This document shows positions 9,711 to 22,884 of a DNA stretch of 64,000 bases, one piece after another. Every line of letters starts with the position of its first letter. Positions within the stretch are counted from its first letter, which is position 1. A program made the position numbers and the translations under genes. Source of the stretch: Riptortus pedestris (taxonomy: Eukaryota; Arthropoda; Insecta; Hemiptera; Alydidae). A model generated the notes under the pieces. The model made no database searches. It was not told where the DNA came from and was given only the letters and a program-made list of their open reading frames with translations. The stretch covers positions 127,839,001 to 127,903,000 of the forward strand of contig CM032228.1 in the NCBI GenBank assembly GCA_019009955.1, read 5' to 3'.

Positions 9711-11829
9711 CTTAAGAAATATTGTTTTTATAAACAAAAGTTTATTGTTATTAATATGGAGGCAGATATTCCGATGATTGTTTAATATTTTATGTGGAAG
9801 TCGATAAAGAGGTTGTAAATATATTCTTCATGGCCTGTTAACAATAGCAACACGCAACATAGAAACTAACAAAACTACGGTTGAGATTTGTTCATCAAAA
9901 GTAAAAAGGTTAGATGAATAATACTGATCATGGATAAGCATTTTTTTGAAATTGTTTTTAAATTACGACAATTGTTTGGTTTTGGTTTAGTTATAAGTTC
10001 TGAAGAAGACATTATTCCTTTATAACCTTTTCCTTTTTTGACATCCTCATGAAAACTGCAAACATTCGCAAGTGTCTTCTGTCTGAAAAATGTACTGAAA
10101 TTAATACAAAATTAAGAGTCTCCTTCACTTGTAAATAAGAAACCAATATGAGTTGAGTTTTAGATGACATTTTATAACCACGTGTTAACTTTAAGTGGTG
10201 AAATCAAGAAAGAAGTGTCTGGTTTATAGAACGGATATGAACATGATATTTTTCGTGAAATCCATTTATATACAAATTCACTAATAATTGATTATTCGAA
10301 AGGCTTTAATGGAAGATAGGAACATTTTTTTCTCTTAATCAAAGCCAGAAATAAATTTGAACATAGTTTGTTAATCCTAAGGAATGAAAACTCTGTCTTT
10401 TTTTTCCTAGTCAAATAAGACATTCAAACACTCAAGCCTATATTTTCTTTAGATTGTGCTTTATATTGTTGAAACTTTTACTCACTCGAGTCTAGAATGT
10501 TAGGTCACATTGGACTTAATATTTTTCGATCCGACTCAAAACGGAGCTATTTCGAATGTTTGCTTTTATAATAGGTGACCGATGGACATATGACGAAAGT
10601 TTTGAAAATTTTACCGACGTTTATAATGTCTCCATTGGTTGACTATCAATTATATGACTATCATTTATAAATGAGCAATATGCTCATTGGATATAAGGTT
10701 TCCTTGTCGTTAAAAATATACATGAGATTTATATTAAAAATTAGTTATTATTGTACGAAGCCAGTGAATGAGCGGATGGTATACTTGCAGAGTGGATTCT
10801 GTCTGTGTTTGTTCAGAGATTCTAGCCTCCATGCATACCCTCCTACTTTAAAGTATTAATTTTCAGTAATAATTTTAGACGTTGCTTTAAATTAGTCACA
10901 TCTCTGATTGAGCACCACAAAAGCTTTCATCTGCGTTTTGCATTCTTTGTAATTTAAGGATATAGACAAATATATACTTCTCTAAATATCGACCGTTCAA
11001 CGAAAAGTACAAACGCACTTTGATGTCGAGCGTTAAACAATAAAATATTAAAATTTAAATTAGCTAAACGAGGAATTATCTATTCGCTGTAATAGCTCTT
11101 ATTATTCTTAAATTTAGATATTCATTTTTACATTGAGTAATTTGTGTATCCATGAGCTACATTTTAGTTATATACTTAAATAAAATACAATAGAATAATA
11201 TTTTAAATATACTAAAATAATATTTTTTATAAATCGGCATAAGATTCATTCTTAGTATTCGTAATTCTAGTCAAAATAATTCTATAAATTAATAGAAAAA
11301 GAAATAGGATTATTTAAGCAATTGTTGGTGAATAATTAAATTAGGACCTAGCTTTACTTTCTTTGATAATTCCTATGCCTGACCCAATATCATTGGGTGG
11401 ATGTGTATGAAGGTTATAGTATGCATACAAATACTCGCAAATGCCTGTCATTAGTCAGCCTACTGAAGAGTTGGGCTCTAAAGGTACTCGATTGATTGGT
11501 AGTCTCACTTCGTGTTGAATATTTCTTCCTGATTCCTTTGTTGTTACTTAGCCTCATGCATAAGGCGGGGCCGACATCACTGCTTGACAGTGTGACGTTT
11601 TTTCCTAAAAAATTCCGTAAATCTGTGACTTAAGAGTTCATGAACCAGCTACAAGCGTCAGCATTAAACACAAATAGTACCTAATAATTTATTGAAACTA
11701 GTAGATCAATTTTGTTTTAGCTTCTTATATTTAAAGAATAGAAAAACAAAACTATAGTATATTGTAACTATTGTGTATTCTCATTCTAGAAATATATTTT
11801 ATTGAATTGCTTTGGACTAAGATGTAAAA
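9711..11829. other. Intergenic DNA downstream of the first GMC gene
   Basis: It begins with the 3' untranslated region of the GMC gene; no clear AATAAA was seen within 200 bp of the stop, though an AAATAAA occurs near 10350. Otherwise AT-rich, with no convincing gene or recognised repeat. Confidence 0.5.
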
Positions 11830-11995
11830 GGTGGCACAGGTTGGCTATGTGAGTTAACTTGGTACACCTATAGCCGTGGGTTCGTTTCCCAATTGGGTCC
11901 TTTGTCCCCCCCCCCCCGGCTAGAAAAGGATGGTAACCTGTAGATAATCCATCCGATTAGCCGTATTTGTAAAAAGCGGGCGTTATTTATTTTAA
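11830..11995 (+). repeat. SINE copy 2, tRNA-derived, with A-box and B-box
   Basis: The head reads GGTGGCACAGGTTGGCTATGTG..., compatible with a pol III A box, and GTGGGTTCGTTTCCC, close to the B-box consensus GGTTCGANTCC, followed by a C-run. The body GGCTAGAAAAGGATGGTAAC ... CCGATTAGCC ... GTAAAAAGCG matches copies at 5625-5768 and 46350-46530. tRNA head plus shared body is the definition of a tRNA-derived SINE; the family name was not recognised. Confidence 0.75.
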
Positions 11996-12722
11996 AAAAA
12001 TAGGATTTAACTCACATTTTATTTCTTTGTGGTAACCGTTTCCCTAAAAATCATCTTGATCTGTATACAAAGTAAATAATAGAGATTATTATAATCTTCA
12101 TTCTGTTTAATGAAGTTACAATGTCAAATATCAGTGTCCTGAAAATAAATCCTGACATTGAAAATGGATATTGATGTGAAACATGTAACATCGTGGAACA
12201 TCAGGAAAAAAAAAAAATATTAGTACATAATAACGCTACATTTTTTGGCTTATTATGGCAAAGTTTGTACTGTAATCTATTTTTATTGTAATTAATTTAA
12301 ACAGATTATGATTCACAATGAGAGTTAATTGTATGTATATTGTTGTTTCCTATTTTGTGATAAAACTTGAGAGATATTTATCAAGTTATTCATCAAAACA
12401 AAATATTAAAGATTTACTATGTTCAAAATTATTTATATGTGTAAATTTTCTCTCTAATAAAATATATTTAAACCATATACATGTCTTCTCATTTATTGAC
12501 AGCTAAGTACATATTATTTGGCATAGCCTATACTTGAAGCACCTGCTGCCTGTTTCGACGAACTGCAATTTGGAATTGTTGAGATCGTAGGATATTAATA
12601 TCATTTTTACAATACCCTATTACTAGTCAAAAACAATTTTAACAAGTATTTATTTATTCATTTTTTTTTTTAGAAATCACAAACAAACATTTCCTTTTCA
12701 TCAATGCTATTATTATTCAAGA

Positions 12723-12780
<58 letters not shown>

Positions 12781-14779
12781 CGTGAATGTACTCACGTTCA
12801 TTTCTCAGAGAATTCTTTTACAGTTAAATTGAATATAGCTTTAAATTATTATATTTAAAGGTCTTGGCTTCCAGTCATCTCTTTGAATCATGTGTTGCCA
12901 AGTGATGTAAAGAGATGGCACTGTAACTTCCACGACAAGCCGAGAAATCATATCGATGTATTCTGATACTTCAAAATTTATTTTAGGGATCTTAAACCTA
13001 ACTGGTTTGCTGGCTTTTCTTGCTCGAGCGTTGATAATACGTCTTAAAGCCTATATATATATTATGGCATATATATATCGTATATAGTCATATACAGTTA
13101 GATTACATGTCCTCCCTATTACTCACATATATACATATTTGATTTGCCTACATTGCTCTCTGGCTAGATTACAGGCAATTTATATACTATTGTAGAGTCA
13201 AGAACAATAAATGTAAATAAGTTTCTAATAAATTCATTTTCACTATTTACAACATTATGGGCCAAATAAATTTCTTTGCCAAAAGCATATATAAATGAGT
13301 ATACTAATAACTAAATAATAAATAAATGAATATTCACTTATTTTAAGAATACTCTATGTTCTCATAAAACTAAATATAACTACATGGAAGTTACTACTAC
13401 TATTTGGGTAAAAGAATATTGCTAAAACGTGTAGTGAAGTGCATTATAGCAAGCTGGCTAATGAGTAGCATGCTCAAGGAGCAATGGTAAAAGCATAGGG
13501 TCTCCTCACCACTTGAACATTGTGCAATGGTGTTTTCCACTGTTGTTAGGTGAAATGTAACAACAATAACATTTTAATTAGTCACATTTGGGTGGATAAT
13601 ACACAAAGTTAGTGAAAGTGAAAGCTTTAAATGACACAGGTCACCTAAGAACCTGATTAACACTTTAGTAATAGAATCTGATAGATCTATTCTATCTTTA
13701 AGCATAAATATATTGTGAATAAATAACAAAATGAATTTTACATAATTTTACTTTATTTCGAAAATATATGGTATCATTAACGTATTCGTGTGTTATCTTG
13801 AGATTAAAGCCATTTAAAAAAAATTGAAATATTCTCTCTAATTGTAACTGGACTTCTTTTATCAATAATGGCTATCTCTAGTAGGTAGGGAAAAATTTCC
13901 ATTTTTTTATTTCCACCAAATCTACAACACCCCTCCCTTTCAAATCAATTTTGGTCAACTACATGTTACTGCCCTATATATTTACAGAATTCTTATTTTC
14001 TGTACAAAATTAGAGCCCTTATAGGTAATATTCATGATTCGGATGGATTATATACGTTTGAAAAGAGGACGTACAGACACCAAAGCCAAAAATAGTTTAA
14101 ATCTCAATTCCTCAACGAAAGAGTGAATGCTTTAGAAAGTAAATCTCAGGATGATGAAATGTTAATCAAATAATTAAAATCTGTTTCAAACTAATTAAAC
14201 CTTCATTTTCATAGAGATAAACCAAATAATTTTTATTTTTTATAAAAAAAATAATTGTATCTTTGATTTTGAATAAAGTGAACTTCCCAGAGCTCATGGA
14301 TCATGGTCCAGAATTTATTTATTTTTATATTTCGGAACTTCGCTACTAGGGTGATATTGCTCTAAACAAAAAAACAAAATATCATAAGCATAAGATAAAA
14401 ATGGAAACAAGAATAGAAAACCAAGCAAAAGTAGAAAACAACAAATACAAGTAAAAATAGGTAACAACAAAACACAAAAATAGATATCAAGAAAGAATAC
14501 AAAAATAACACTACAACCAAACTAAATCCCCCCCCCAAAAAAAAAAATTATTTACAAATAAATAATATTTAAAATATTATTAATTAAATGCATTAGGTAA
14601 CTAATTAAAAATATTAGGAATGAAATAATAAGTAGATGTAATACAAGAATATAATAAAAATATGATGGAACATAACGAACACAAATTTTACAAAATTGTA
14701 TGTGTAAACTAAAAAGAGAGATTACACCCAAAAATGTTGCAAAAATAAAAATGTAAAACAAATTAAAAATATATCACTT
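11996..14779. other. Intergenic DNA with (TA)n
   Basis: Holds a perfect (TA)n tract at about 12723-12778 and an irregular TA-rich patch at about 13050-13100; the rest is AT-rich and no gene was recognised. Confidence 0.5.
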
Positions 14780-14814
14780 GTCCAAATTTTTGAATAGAAG
14801 TGTATAGTCAATAA

Positions 14815-15195
14815 ATGTTCAAGAATAGTATATGTATCTAAACCCCTTTGTGAGTACTTCCTGTAAATCGGGAGGTATCTGTAAGTAATTGCATTGTATA
14901 TGTTTAACTAGCAGAGGTTCGTTACAGAATTTACAAATTGGTTTTTTTGTTTGTTCATCAAGTATAAGTGTGTTAGTAGAGAATGTCCAATTCGTAACCT
15001 TGTAAGTTTGACTTCGTCTCGTCTTGTTTTAAAGTCGTAGGGCCACGGCTTCACTGAATGTTTAATTTCTCTAAGCTTGCTAATTGAGTTCAGTCAGTGA
15101 CCTTGCCATATTTGAAGTAGGGCTACATTTAAATGCACCAATTTTGGTTCTTAGTCCTTTGTGGTGTATTGGGTCCAGAGTTGTTGGAGTGACAG
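14815..15195 (-). pseudogene. Non-LTR retrotransposon fragment (Jockey/I-type RT and RNase H tail)
   Basis: On the minus strand, reading from 15195, the translation gives TTLDPIHHKGLRTKIGAFKC, typical of the region after the reverse transcriptase fingers/palm in Jockey- and I-clade elements (LDPIHHKGLR...GAF). Further along, with frame changes, come EVKLTRLRIGHSLLTHLYLM and a CKFCNEPLLVKHI-type zinc cluster, which is the RNase H end and terminal Cys motif of such elements. Several stops and frameshifts are present and both ends are truncated. The exact clade is uncertain. Confidence 0.7.
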
Positions 15196-15204
15196 ATAAA
15201 TATG

Positions 15205-15520
15205 CTGTCATGTACACATATGCCGAAAAACCAATAGGAAACGAAATATCACTATTTTTAATTTCAGGCCTAATTACCACCCCCACTCGTGCTCGTTCAG
15301 AGAATTGTTGATACAGATTATTACCATGGAGAAGTTAGTGGTAATACACATACTGAGTTTTGTTTATTTCGGTTGAGTCTTTTGTGCCAAATAAAATTGT
15401 TGACTCCCGCTATAGTATTTAGCGTATAACTAATTTATAATTCGATATTCGACAAAAATGTATATAACAAAAGTTACTCTAAATAACAAAATAAACAACT
15501 TTTGTTAAGTTCATATTTGC
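15205..15520 (-). repeat. Family E fragment
   Basis: Matches the internal tandem unit of family E in reverse: GCCGAAAAACCAATAGGAAACG, then an AAATAGTGATAT-like segment, GTTGACTCCCGCTATAG and a tail of AACAAAAGTTACTCTAAATAAC. It directly precedes a family A copy. Confidence 0.65.
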
Positions 15521-15559
15521 CTCCAATAATGAATAAATGAAACCACCAATAATTAAAAA

Positions 15560-16378
15560 GTCCGTCACGCAGGGGCTGCGTAAACTAAGCAGATTTCCCA
15601 CGTGATGTTTAGTAATAGATAAATATACATACTGCTAACACAACAACATCGTGAATAAATACATACGGAAATAAGAAATGTTTCAACCAATTTCAATAAC
15701 CTGCCGACAGGAAGCGTTAGGTTAGAAATGTAAACAAACGGGGGCCGACCCCTTTGTTTACATTTCTAACCTAACCTCTGCCTCACACCGGAAAGAAAAA
15801 CAATTACTGAAATATATCAAAATATAACACATTATTTTATTGAGAACTATTTACTATATCTAGTACTGTAATTAATAATGAGTCTGAATAATTGTTATCT
15901 CAATCAATAAAATTTTAGTAGTCCAAAACTTTAAGATGGGGGGGGGAGTCAGCAGGGCATATTTGCATGTATCTCGTATAATAAAGGTCTCTTGAATACA
16001 ATTTTTGGTATTTAAACTTCCAATAATGTGATTTATTATGTAGCAGAGTATTGTTTACGTAACATGAGTAGAAGTGGCGGTTTGCTGAAAAGTGAAAAAT
16101 GCAAATATCTCGGTTAATATTCAAAATAGAGAATAAACGTATATAACAATATTTATAGTAAATTTAATTTGCAATAAGATCGGTTATATACAATTTTTCG
16201 ATCCGACCTATGGTAACGGAGATATTTCGAAATTTCAAAAATCCTCCCCTCTAAACCCCCCCTCCCCCTGGCCCGATTTCAGCGGTTAACGAACTTGATC
16301 TTTCTTTTTACATAAAACGAGTAAATATCGAGTTTGGTAACGATTAAACAAAAATTGCGACCGCTAGAGCGGTAACAG

Positions 16379-16450
<72 letters not shown>

Positions 16451-16575
16451 TTTTGAACGGACCTCATTTTCGTCATCTCCTGGGTAGGATCGATGGACAT
16501 TTGAAGAAAAATTTCGAAAATCGCGTCATGAGTACAACCTCAATAGCTGATTTCCCTTAAGGGAAATCTGCTAAA
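15560..16575 (-). mobile_element. Family A copy R1, full length, long variant (about 1016 bp)
   Basis: It starts GTCCGTCACGCAGGGGCTGC, a GC hairpin, then AAGCAGATTTCCCACGTG, and ends with GATTTCCCTTAAGGGAAATC then TGCTAAAA. Inside are a 22-bp near-perfect hairpin, a C-rich run CCCCCCCTCCCCCTGG near 16255-16270, a conserved block TTGATCTTTCTTTTTACATA, and the fixed (TA)n tract at about 16383-16447 followed by TTTTGAACGGACCTCATTTT. No protein-coding capacity was recognised. Both ends abut A-runs (AAAA), suggesting an A-rich target or a 4-bp duplication. Confidence 0.75.
15717..15774. repeat. Perfect 22-bp hairpin inside family A copy R1
   Basis: TTAGGTTAGAAATGTAAACA... (22 bases, 15717-15738) returns as its exact complement at 15753-15774, with GGGG/CCCC extending the stem towards a short loop. 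It can form a long stem-loop on either strand. Confidence 0.8.
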
Positions 16576-16856
16576 ATGTTACCATCAATCTTCCTGGGAA
16601 CGGAGGAATCCTAGCCAAACCAAGGTGAGCGAGAAGTAGTCGAACATATCCCATGTTAGAGTGGGGTTAGTATCTGTCAGGCTCCACTGCTTATTAGTTC
16701 AGTTAGTCAAGTACGGGCGTCTCTATGAATAGAACGTGAGTACAAACAAATGTTTCTCCTATCTCCTTTGCGTGATATGTATTGGATGAAGAGCAAGGAA
16801 ATCCTCTATTATAGCCTATGAGTATTTTCCTCCTACAACATAGACGGATTGGTCTT

Positions 16857-17327
16857 TTTTAGCAGATTTCCCTTAAGAGAATGTGAATATTAACCGAAAT
16901 TTTCGCACACGCGATGCCGCCATCAATTAAAATTTTATTTCTTAACTCGAAAATGTTTATTTGATAAAACCATACTTGATAATTAACCGTTACTGTCAAC
17001 ACTAAGAACACATTACATGACCACTAAAATCTGACCAGTAACAGGGGGGGGGCAGGTTTAGAAGGAGAAGGAATTCTAGAGTTCTAAATTTGTCCGTGAT
17101 TATGAGTTGGATAGAAAAATATTGTAGACCCAATCTTGTTAAACTACTGATGCTGTCATTGTAATTAAGCGAGTTGTTCGTACATGTTATTAGCCTTCAC
17201 TAAAGAACCACTTCTACTCATCGGATATTTATTTAGAAATAGAGAATATAGGAATCAGAGCAGCAGTGTGTCATACCAACTCGTGGGAAATATACTTATT
17301 GTTAGTTTATGGCCCTACATGGCTGAC
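16857..17327 (+). repeat. Possible diverged family A fragment
   Basis: Begins with TTTTAGCAGATTTCCCTTAA, the palindrome end of family A, but after about 25 bp the similarity is hard to follow (only AATATTAACCGA is reminiscent). It may be a rearranged copy. It contains nothing else recognised. Confidence 0.35.
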
Positions 17328-17913
17328 TTTTAGTAGATTTCCCTTAAGGAAAATCAGCTATTGATGTTGAACTCATGTTGCGGTTTTGGAAAAAGTTCCA
17401 CAAATGTCTATCGATCGTGCAAAGGAGATGGCGAAAATGAGATCCGTTCAAAATTTTATATACATTTGTCAGTTAATGTTCTAGCTGTCGCAATATTTGT
17501 TTGATCATTACCAAACTTGATATTTAAACATTTTATGTAAAACTAAAGATCACATTCGTTAATGGCTGAAATACCTCCGTTATTATGTATGCTTCGGATC
17601 GAAATATTGTATAGAACCAATTTTATTGTAAATGTGATGTTCTATAAATGTTGTTATGTACGTTTTTTCGCTATCTTCATTATTAACCGAGATATTTGTA
17701 TATTCTAGTTTTAGGCCTTTAGTAACCCACCTCCACCCCCTCCCCTCTCATGTGATATTAACAATAAGCTGTTATATTATGAAGCACTTATTTGAAGCCT
17801 AAATACGAAATATCGTACTCATTGAACTTTTACGTTTTGAGATGAATGTAAATACGTGACGCACGTGGGAAATCTGCTAAGTTTACGTTGCCCCTGCTTC
17901 GCGAAGGACTTTT
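17328..17913 (+). mobile_element. Family A copy, variant B
   Basis: Left end TTTTAGTAGATTTCCCTTAA, right end CACGTGGGAAATCTGCTAAG ... CCCCTGCTTCGCGAAGGACTTTT. The middle carries the shared blocks GAAAATGAGATCCGTTCAAA and GTATAGAACCAA. The half nearer the right end (CTTATTTGAAGCCTAAATAC and neighbours) differs from the 740-bp variant and matches copies at 36203, 58226 and 62855. The (TA)n tract is nearly absent here. Confidence 0.65.
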
Positions 17914-19810
17914 ATTTTAATTACTGGTTGGTCTATTCTTAAGATAATTTAGACTTTCATGCTGGACATTTTAGTTGTGTGTCATGCGGTTAGGGAGTAA
18001 AAATGACTTGGTTTTTCAACGCAATCAAAATGCAAAATGACTTAGTAATGACTGCGAGAGTTCGCAATCTCCAAAAAAGTAGTTCACTAGAGCTGCGGGA
18101 AATTTGCATGCATACCAGTTTTTACGATGGCGCCCCACCAAACACAACAGATTATTGTTTATTACTATAGATTCTTACCACCTGTAATGCATGCTTTTCT
18201 TGCTTCTTTGAAAAAATACATTAACTAACTATAAACTGGTTATATAAAAGTAAATATCTTTTCATTTTTTTTTTACTTATAATTCTTTAATGAAGCCGTA
18301 AATTTTAATTGTAAGTTACATGGATTTATAGTGCCATAAATTACTTTCAATTTTATGGGCTTTATTATAAAATCTACAACATGTTTCATGGCCTATATAC
18401 CACCTATTAAGGGGCCATTCCTTTTCCACAAATAATAAGAATCTATTATAATATCCCTAGATAACTTTATGCAACATTAATACATTTATATGTGATAGCT
18501 ATAATAATATAATTTGTTAAATTTAACTACATACTTTAAGTTATGATATATATTCCTAGTCCAGAGTTAACCTAATGGAAAAATGGAAGTATCATTAGCC
18601 TTTAAAGAATGTTGAATAAATCCAATGATCTCATGCATGCACGCATAGGTACATTTTACTATCTTTTGAAAGCATTTTCGATAATGACGGCATTTGCTGT
18701 TTTCCCTTGAGAGAAATCCGTTTTAAAAAATGGCATTGAATACGTTTCAAATGAGGCTGGTCACACTTTAACATCGTAAGAAATGATAAAACGTTCAATA
18801 ATGAATCCAAACAAAACTATTATAGAAATATGAATAGAAAAAAATTACCTTAATAGAGGTCAGATTAAATTTTAATGAGTCTACAGGAGAAAAAAAAAAA
18901 ACATGATTTATCAAAAGGCTGGTACAAATTCTTAGGTATCAGTGAACTTTTTATTAATAAAGAGCGCCACAGAGTGGTGATTGCTGCTTTTATATCTAGT
19001 AATTGGCGCTCTGTTTTTATAATAATAGCATGCCAGTTTTTCTGTGTCTAAAGAAATGACTTACCTGCCTTGAAAATATTTTTAAGGACTCTTTGACGAT
19101 TAGTTTGATTAACATTAAAGGCTAGACTGCTTTATAGAAATGAATTACTTCCGAGGTTAAATGAACCCCACCCGAATCGAAACACCTACGTGTTGTTGCA
19201 CATAATAATTAGCCTTACTATGCCTCAAGAAATACACTCAGAGGAATTCAACAGCCCAGACAGGTGCTGCACTAACATTAATCATGATAATATTTCTCTT
19301 CAACAAATATCTATTAATATCATTGATCGTAAGATACTTATTTAAGCTAGTTATGAAATTCTTGTTACCCTAAATAAAGTAGGTACCCTACTTAATTAGC
19401 GAATTTTTGTAGGAACCAAGTAATTAAATTGTAAATTTCAACTCTAGTCGTAATTGATGCCTGTGTCCGAAATACCGAAACAGTATGTTGGCCGATTTCT
19501 CTTTTGTAACCTCTTGCAAGATAGAATATTTATTAAAAGTTAATTTCGAGTTATTTATTTATTTCCAAGTTAGAGAAAAATCTATAGAGGAATAGCTGTA
19601 GTGCATTAGTTAGTATATCAACAAAATTGATAATATAAATATTTTAGATCCAAACCAAAACAAGGAAGAAATTTTATAATTTAAATGTTGCTTACCCTTC
19701 AACCGCCCTCTCATTTTCGTTTGATTTCGATGGTTAGGTGGCAAGTAGAAGTTACTTATACTTATATTGGTATATGAGTATATATATATATATATATATA
19801 TACTCATATA

Positions 19811-19859
<49 letters not shown>

Positions 19860-20984
19860 TATATGAGTATTACTTATGTTGGTATATGAGTTACCATATT
19901 GCAGTCATACTCTCTATATATACACTGCTCGTTCATGGGAGTCACCTTGTTACCAGTACAGACTCATGGGCGAGGGTTATGTTTTTCTTTTAATTTAATT
20001 TAATAAACCATCTCATATTCTTTTAATAGAATGTATAATATTCTGTCACATCCCATCCTTAAAAATTATATTTCTAATACAAGCAACTTTTCACGGATGA
20101 GTAATTACTTAAGAAGAAATAAAATTAAAAAAAAAAAACTCCAAGATTCTAGCAATGATCTTGTTTCAAGCTAATATTATCCTAGAATTCTTGTGCAATT
20201 TAAATATATGGCACAAGGAATTTCACAATAGACAAACATTTGAAAGTAACTTACAGGAATGCCAGAATGACAAAAACAAATATTTCTGACTCTTAATGTT
20301 CAAGTGAATGACTTCTATTTATACACCGGCTTTCAAAACAACCCTATAAATGAAGCCATGCCATCTCAAATACACCAAAACTTTACGTTCTGGTATACTA
20401 AATCAGACTTTGGAAAACTTCAGGAATTATAACATTTATTCCCATGATTATAAGATTCCATATTTTTTTAGTTTTAGTATTACATTTCTAAAATATAATA
20501 AACATGACGTTTTTAGTGTTGATTTCCATTAATAGTACAATTACTTAAGAACCATTAGTCATAGTTATATGACATCACGTCTAAAAAAGGATTCCATGGG
20601 CAAATGTCCGCATAAACTAAATGAATCGATTTAACGAGAAAATAGGTCTTTTTAGAAAAAAATTGTTTCAACATGGTTTTTGAGGATGGATTTTTTAAAG
20701 ATTTTTATTTTTTAAGTATGCTATGATTTCCTGTTCTTTTGGAAAAATATGCCTATAGAAAAAGTTGTTTATTTTGGCATTTAAAATATCTCATTTTTCA
20801 GCTGACTGAACTTGGTACTTGCATTACAGGCTATCCTCTATGACTATAATCTACACTGACAGTCAGATGAATTTGCGGAGTGGTTGTAGGATGGCTTAAA
20901 ATTGTATATTGCTATATTTTCTGTCTTAAGTTCTTGGACTACTAAAATTTGATTGATTGAGACAAATATTATTCTGATTAATCA
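17914..20984. other. Intergenic DNA
   Basis: No gene recognised. It holds a 9-bp inverted pair AGAGCGCCA/TGGCGCTCT (18961-18969 and 19004-19012) and a (TA)n tract at about 19777-19855 bounded by repeated GGTATATGAG motifs. Confidence 0.5.
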
Positions 20985-21497
20985 TAAATTACAGTACTAG
21001 ATATAGTAAATTGTTTTTAACAAAATTAATATGTTATATTCTGATGTATTTCAGTAATTGCTTTTCTTCCAGTGAAAGGTTGGCAGACATGTTTATTAAC
21101 AATACAGACGCTTCTCGTCAAGAAATTATTAATATTTACTGAAAGATTTCTCATTACCTTTTGTATTTATTTATTTTTCATTTATATTCACGGTGGTGTT
21201 GTGTTACTTCAGGAGGGAAATTTGCATAGTTTACGCGGCCTTTTTCTTTCCGTTCTAGAATATATTAATCTACCTATTCAGCCCTGCAAGGTTAGCTAAA
21301 CTGTTTGTTTACAATTAAGATGCGCCTTCCGTTTTAGAGATTATCATCTTGTAAATTGACTGAAAGATTTCTCACCACTGTTTATATTTATTCACTTAAT
21401 ATTCACGGTGGTGTAACCAGTATGTAGAATTATCTATTGTAAACCTTCGCAAGGAAATTCTGCTTAGTTTACACACCCCCCGTGTGGCAGACTTTTT
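20985..21497 (+). repeat. Two partial family A copies in tandem, long variant
   Basis: The first piece (about 20985-21245) has CAGTACTAGATATAGTAAAT, the TTCACGGTGGTGTT block and GGGAAATTTGCATAGTTTAC near its end. The second (about 21290-21497) repeats GTTTGTTTACAATTAAGATG, ATATTCACGGTGGTGTAA, CCAGTATGTAGAATTATC and ends GTGTGGCAGACTTTT. Both match the right half of R1 in complement. Confidence 0.6.
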
Positions 21498-21929
21498 TGA
21501 TATTTAGAATATAATTTATTGCTGTTTTCAGTGTATAGGGTATACGAATACTCGGTATATGTCTGCCAGAATCCCGAATTAGACTATAGGTTTTGTAAAT
21601 GTTCTTAGAGTACGTGTCCACCTCGAGACAGTCACGAAACTAATAAGTCTTGCGATTTCTCTGAGAGCCCCGTTCATTTGAAACTATACACGATCCTTGA
21701 GAACTGTGGAACGTTTCCCAGGCGAAAAACTCTCGGCTTGCCCTAACCAGAGGAGTATGACATTCTTAGTATTACCTACAGTTAATATAAAATTGGCAAC
21801 AAAACTCGATCAGCTCGATATCTTTTACAATACTCCATCAGTGATGTTCCCTAACAGCTATAAATATCTAACCCTGGTTTACCGATAGTTCACGTTTCAC
21901 TGCCTTATACATACGTTGATAGAAAAAAA

Positions 21930-22131
21930 GTCCCTTATGCAGGGGTTGCGTAAACTAAGAAGATTTTCCACGTGTTCCACGTATTTTATTTCACTCAAAA
22001 AGTAAAACTTCAATGAGAACAATATTTGGTATTTATGCTTCAAATAATGTGCTTCGTAATATAACAGCCTATTGTTAATATGACATGAGTAGGAGGGGGC
22101 AGGCTCACTGACGGCCGAAAACTACAAAAAA
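21930..22131 (-). repeat. Family A fragment
   Basis: Starts GTCCCTTATGCAGGGGTTGC then AAACTAAGAAGATTTTCCACGTG and holds part of the variant-B half (AACATGAGTAGGAG-like). It directly precedes a complete copy, so the two are in tandem or one inserted into the other. Confidence 0.55.
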
Positions 22132-22686
22132 GCCCGTCACGCAGGCGCTGTGTAAACTAAGCAGATTTCCCACGTGAAGTTTTACAATAGAGAAATCTGC
22201 CTAATAACAACTTTAGTAGTAAGAAACCTCTAAACCTAAAACATTATTTAGGGCGTAATAACCCAGTAGTTTCTAGCCCCAAAAAACAGTTAACCTAACC
22301 TCTAAACCTATTCGCGAGGGACGAATAGTTATGGAAACGGCCACCAGAACTCTCGGCGGAAAGTCCAAACATAGCCTACTGGTGACCACACGCAGAGTAC
22401 AAATGTAAATATCTAGGTTAATATTCAAGATAGAGAATAAATGTATATAACAATATTTATAGTAAATTTAATTTGCAATAAGATTGATTCTGTACAATAT
22501 TTCGGTCCAACGTATAGTAACGGAGATATTTCGAATTTTCGAAAATCCTCCCCTCTAAACCCCGCCCCCCTCCCACTGGTCCGATTTCAGCCGTTAACGA
22601 ACTTGATCTTTCTTTTTACATAAAACGACTAAATATCGAGTTTGGTAACGATCAAACAAAAATTGCGACCGCTCGAGCGGTAACAG

Positions 22687-22757
<71 letters not shown>

Positions 22758-22870
22758 GTTTTGAACGGACATCATTATCATTGATCGATGGACATTTGAA
22801 GAAAAATTTCGAAAATTCCGTCATGAGTACAACCTCAATAGCTGATTTCCCTCAAGGGAAATCTGCTAAA
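22132..22870 (-). mobile_element. Family A copy R2, full length, standard 740-bp variant
   Basis: Starts GCCCGTCACGCAGGCGCTGT, contains the block with CCCAGTAGTTTCTAGCCCC and GGACGAATAGTTATGGAAAC, the C-rich CCGCCCCCCTCCCACTGG run, the (TA)n tract at about 22690-22749, TTTTGAACGGACATCATT, and ends CTCAAGGGAAATCTGCTAAAA. Same layout, complementary, as copies at 31742-32486 and 32681-33430. Confidence 0.8.
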
Positions 22871-22884
22871 AATGCAAATATCTC

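Noticed and set aside
16279..16500. Open frames with Tyr-Ile repeats across (TA)n tracts (also at 7174, 22594, 31759, 32697, 52272, 56439)
   Set aside because: TA microsatellites are open in some frames by composition; no gene signal.
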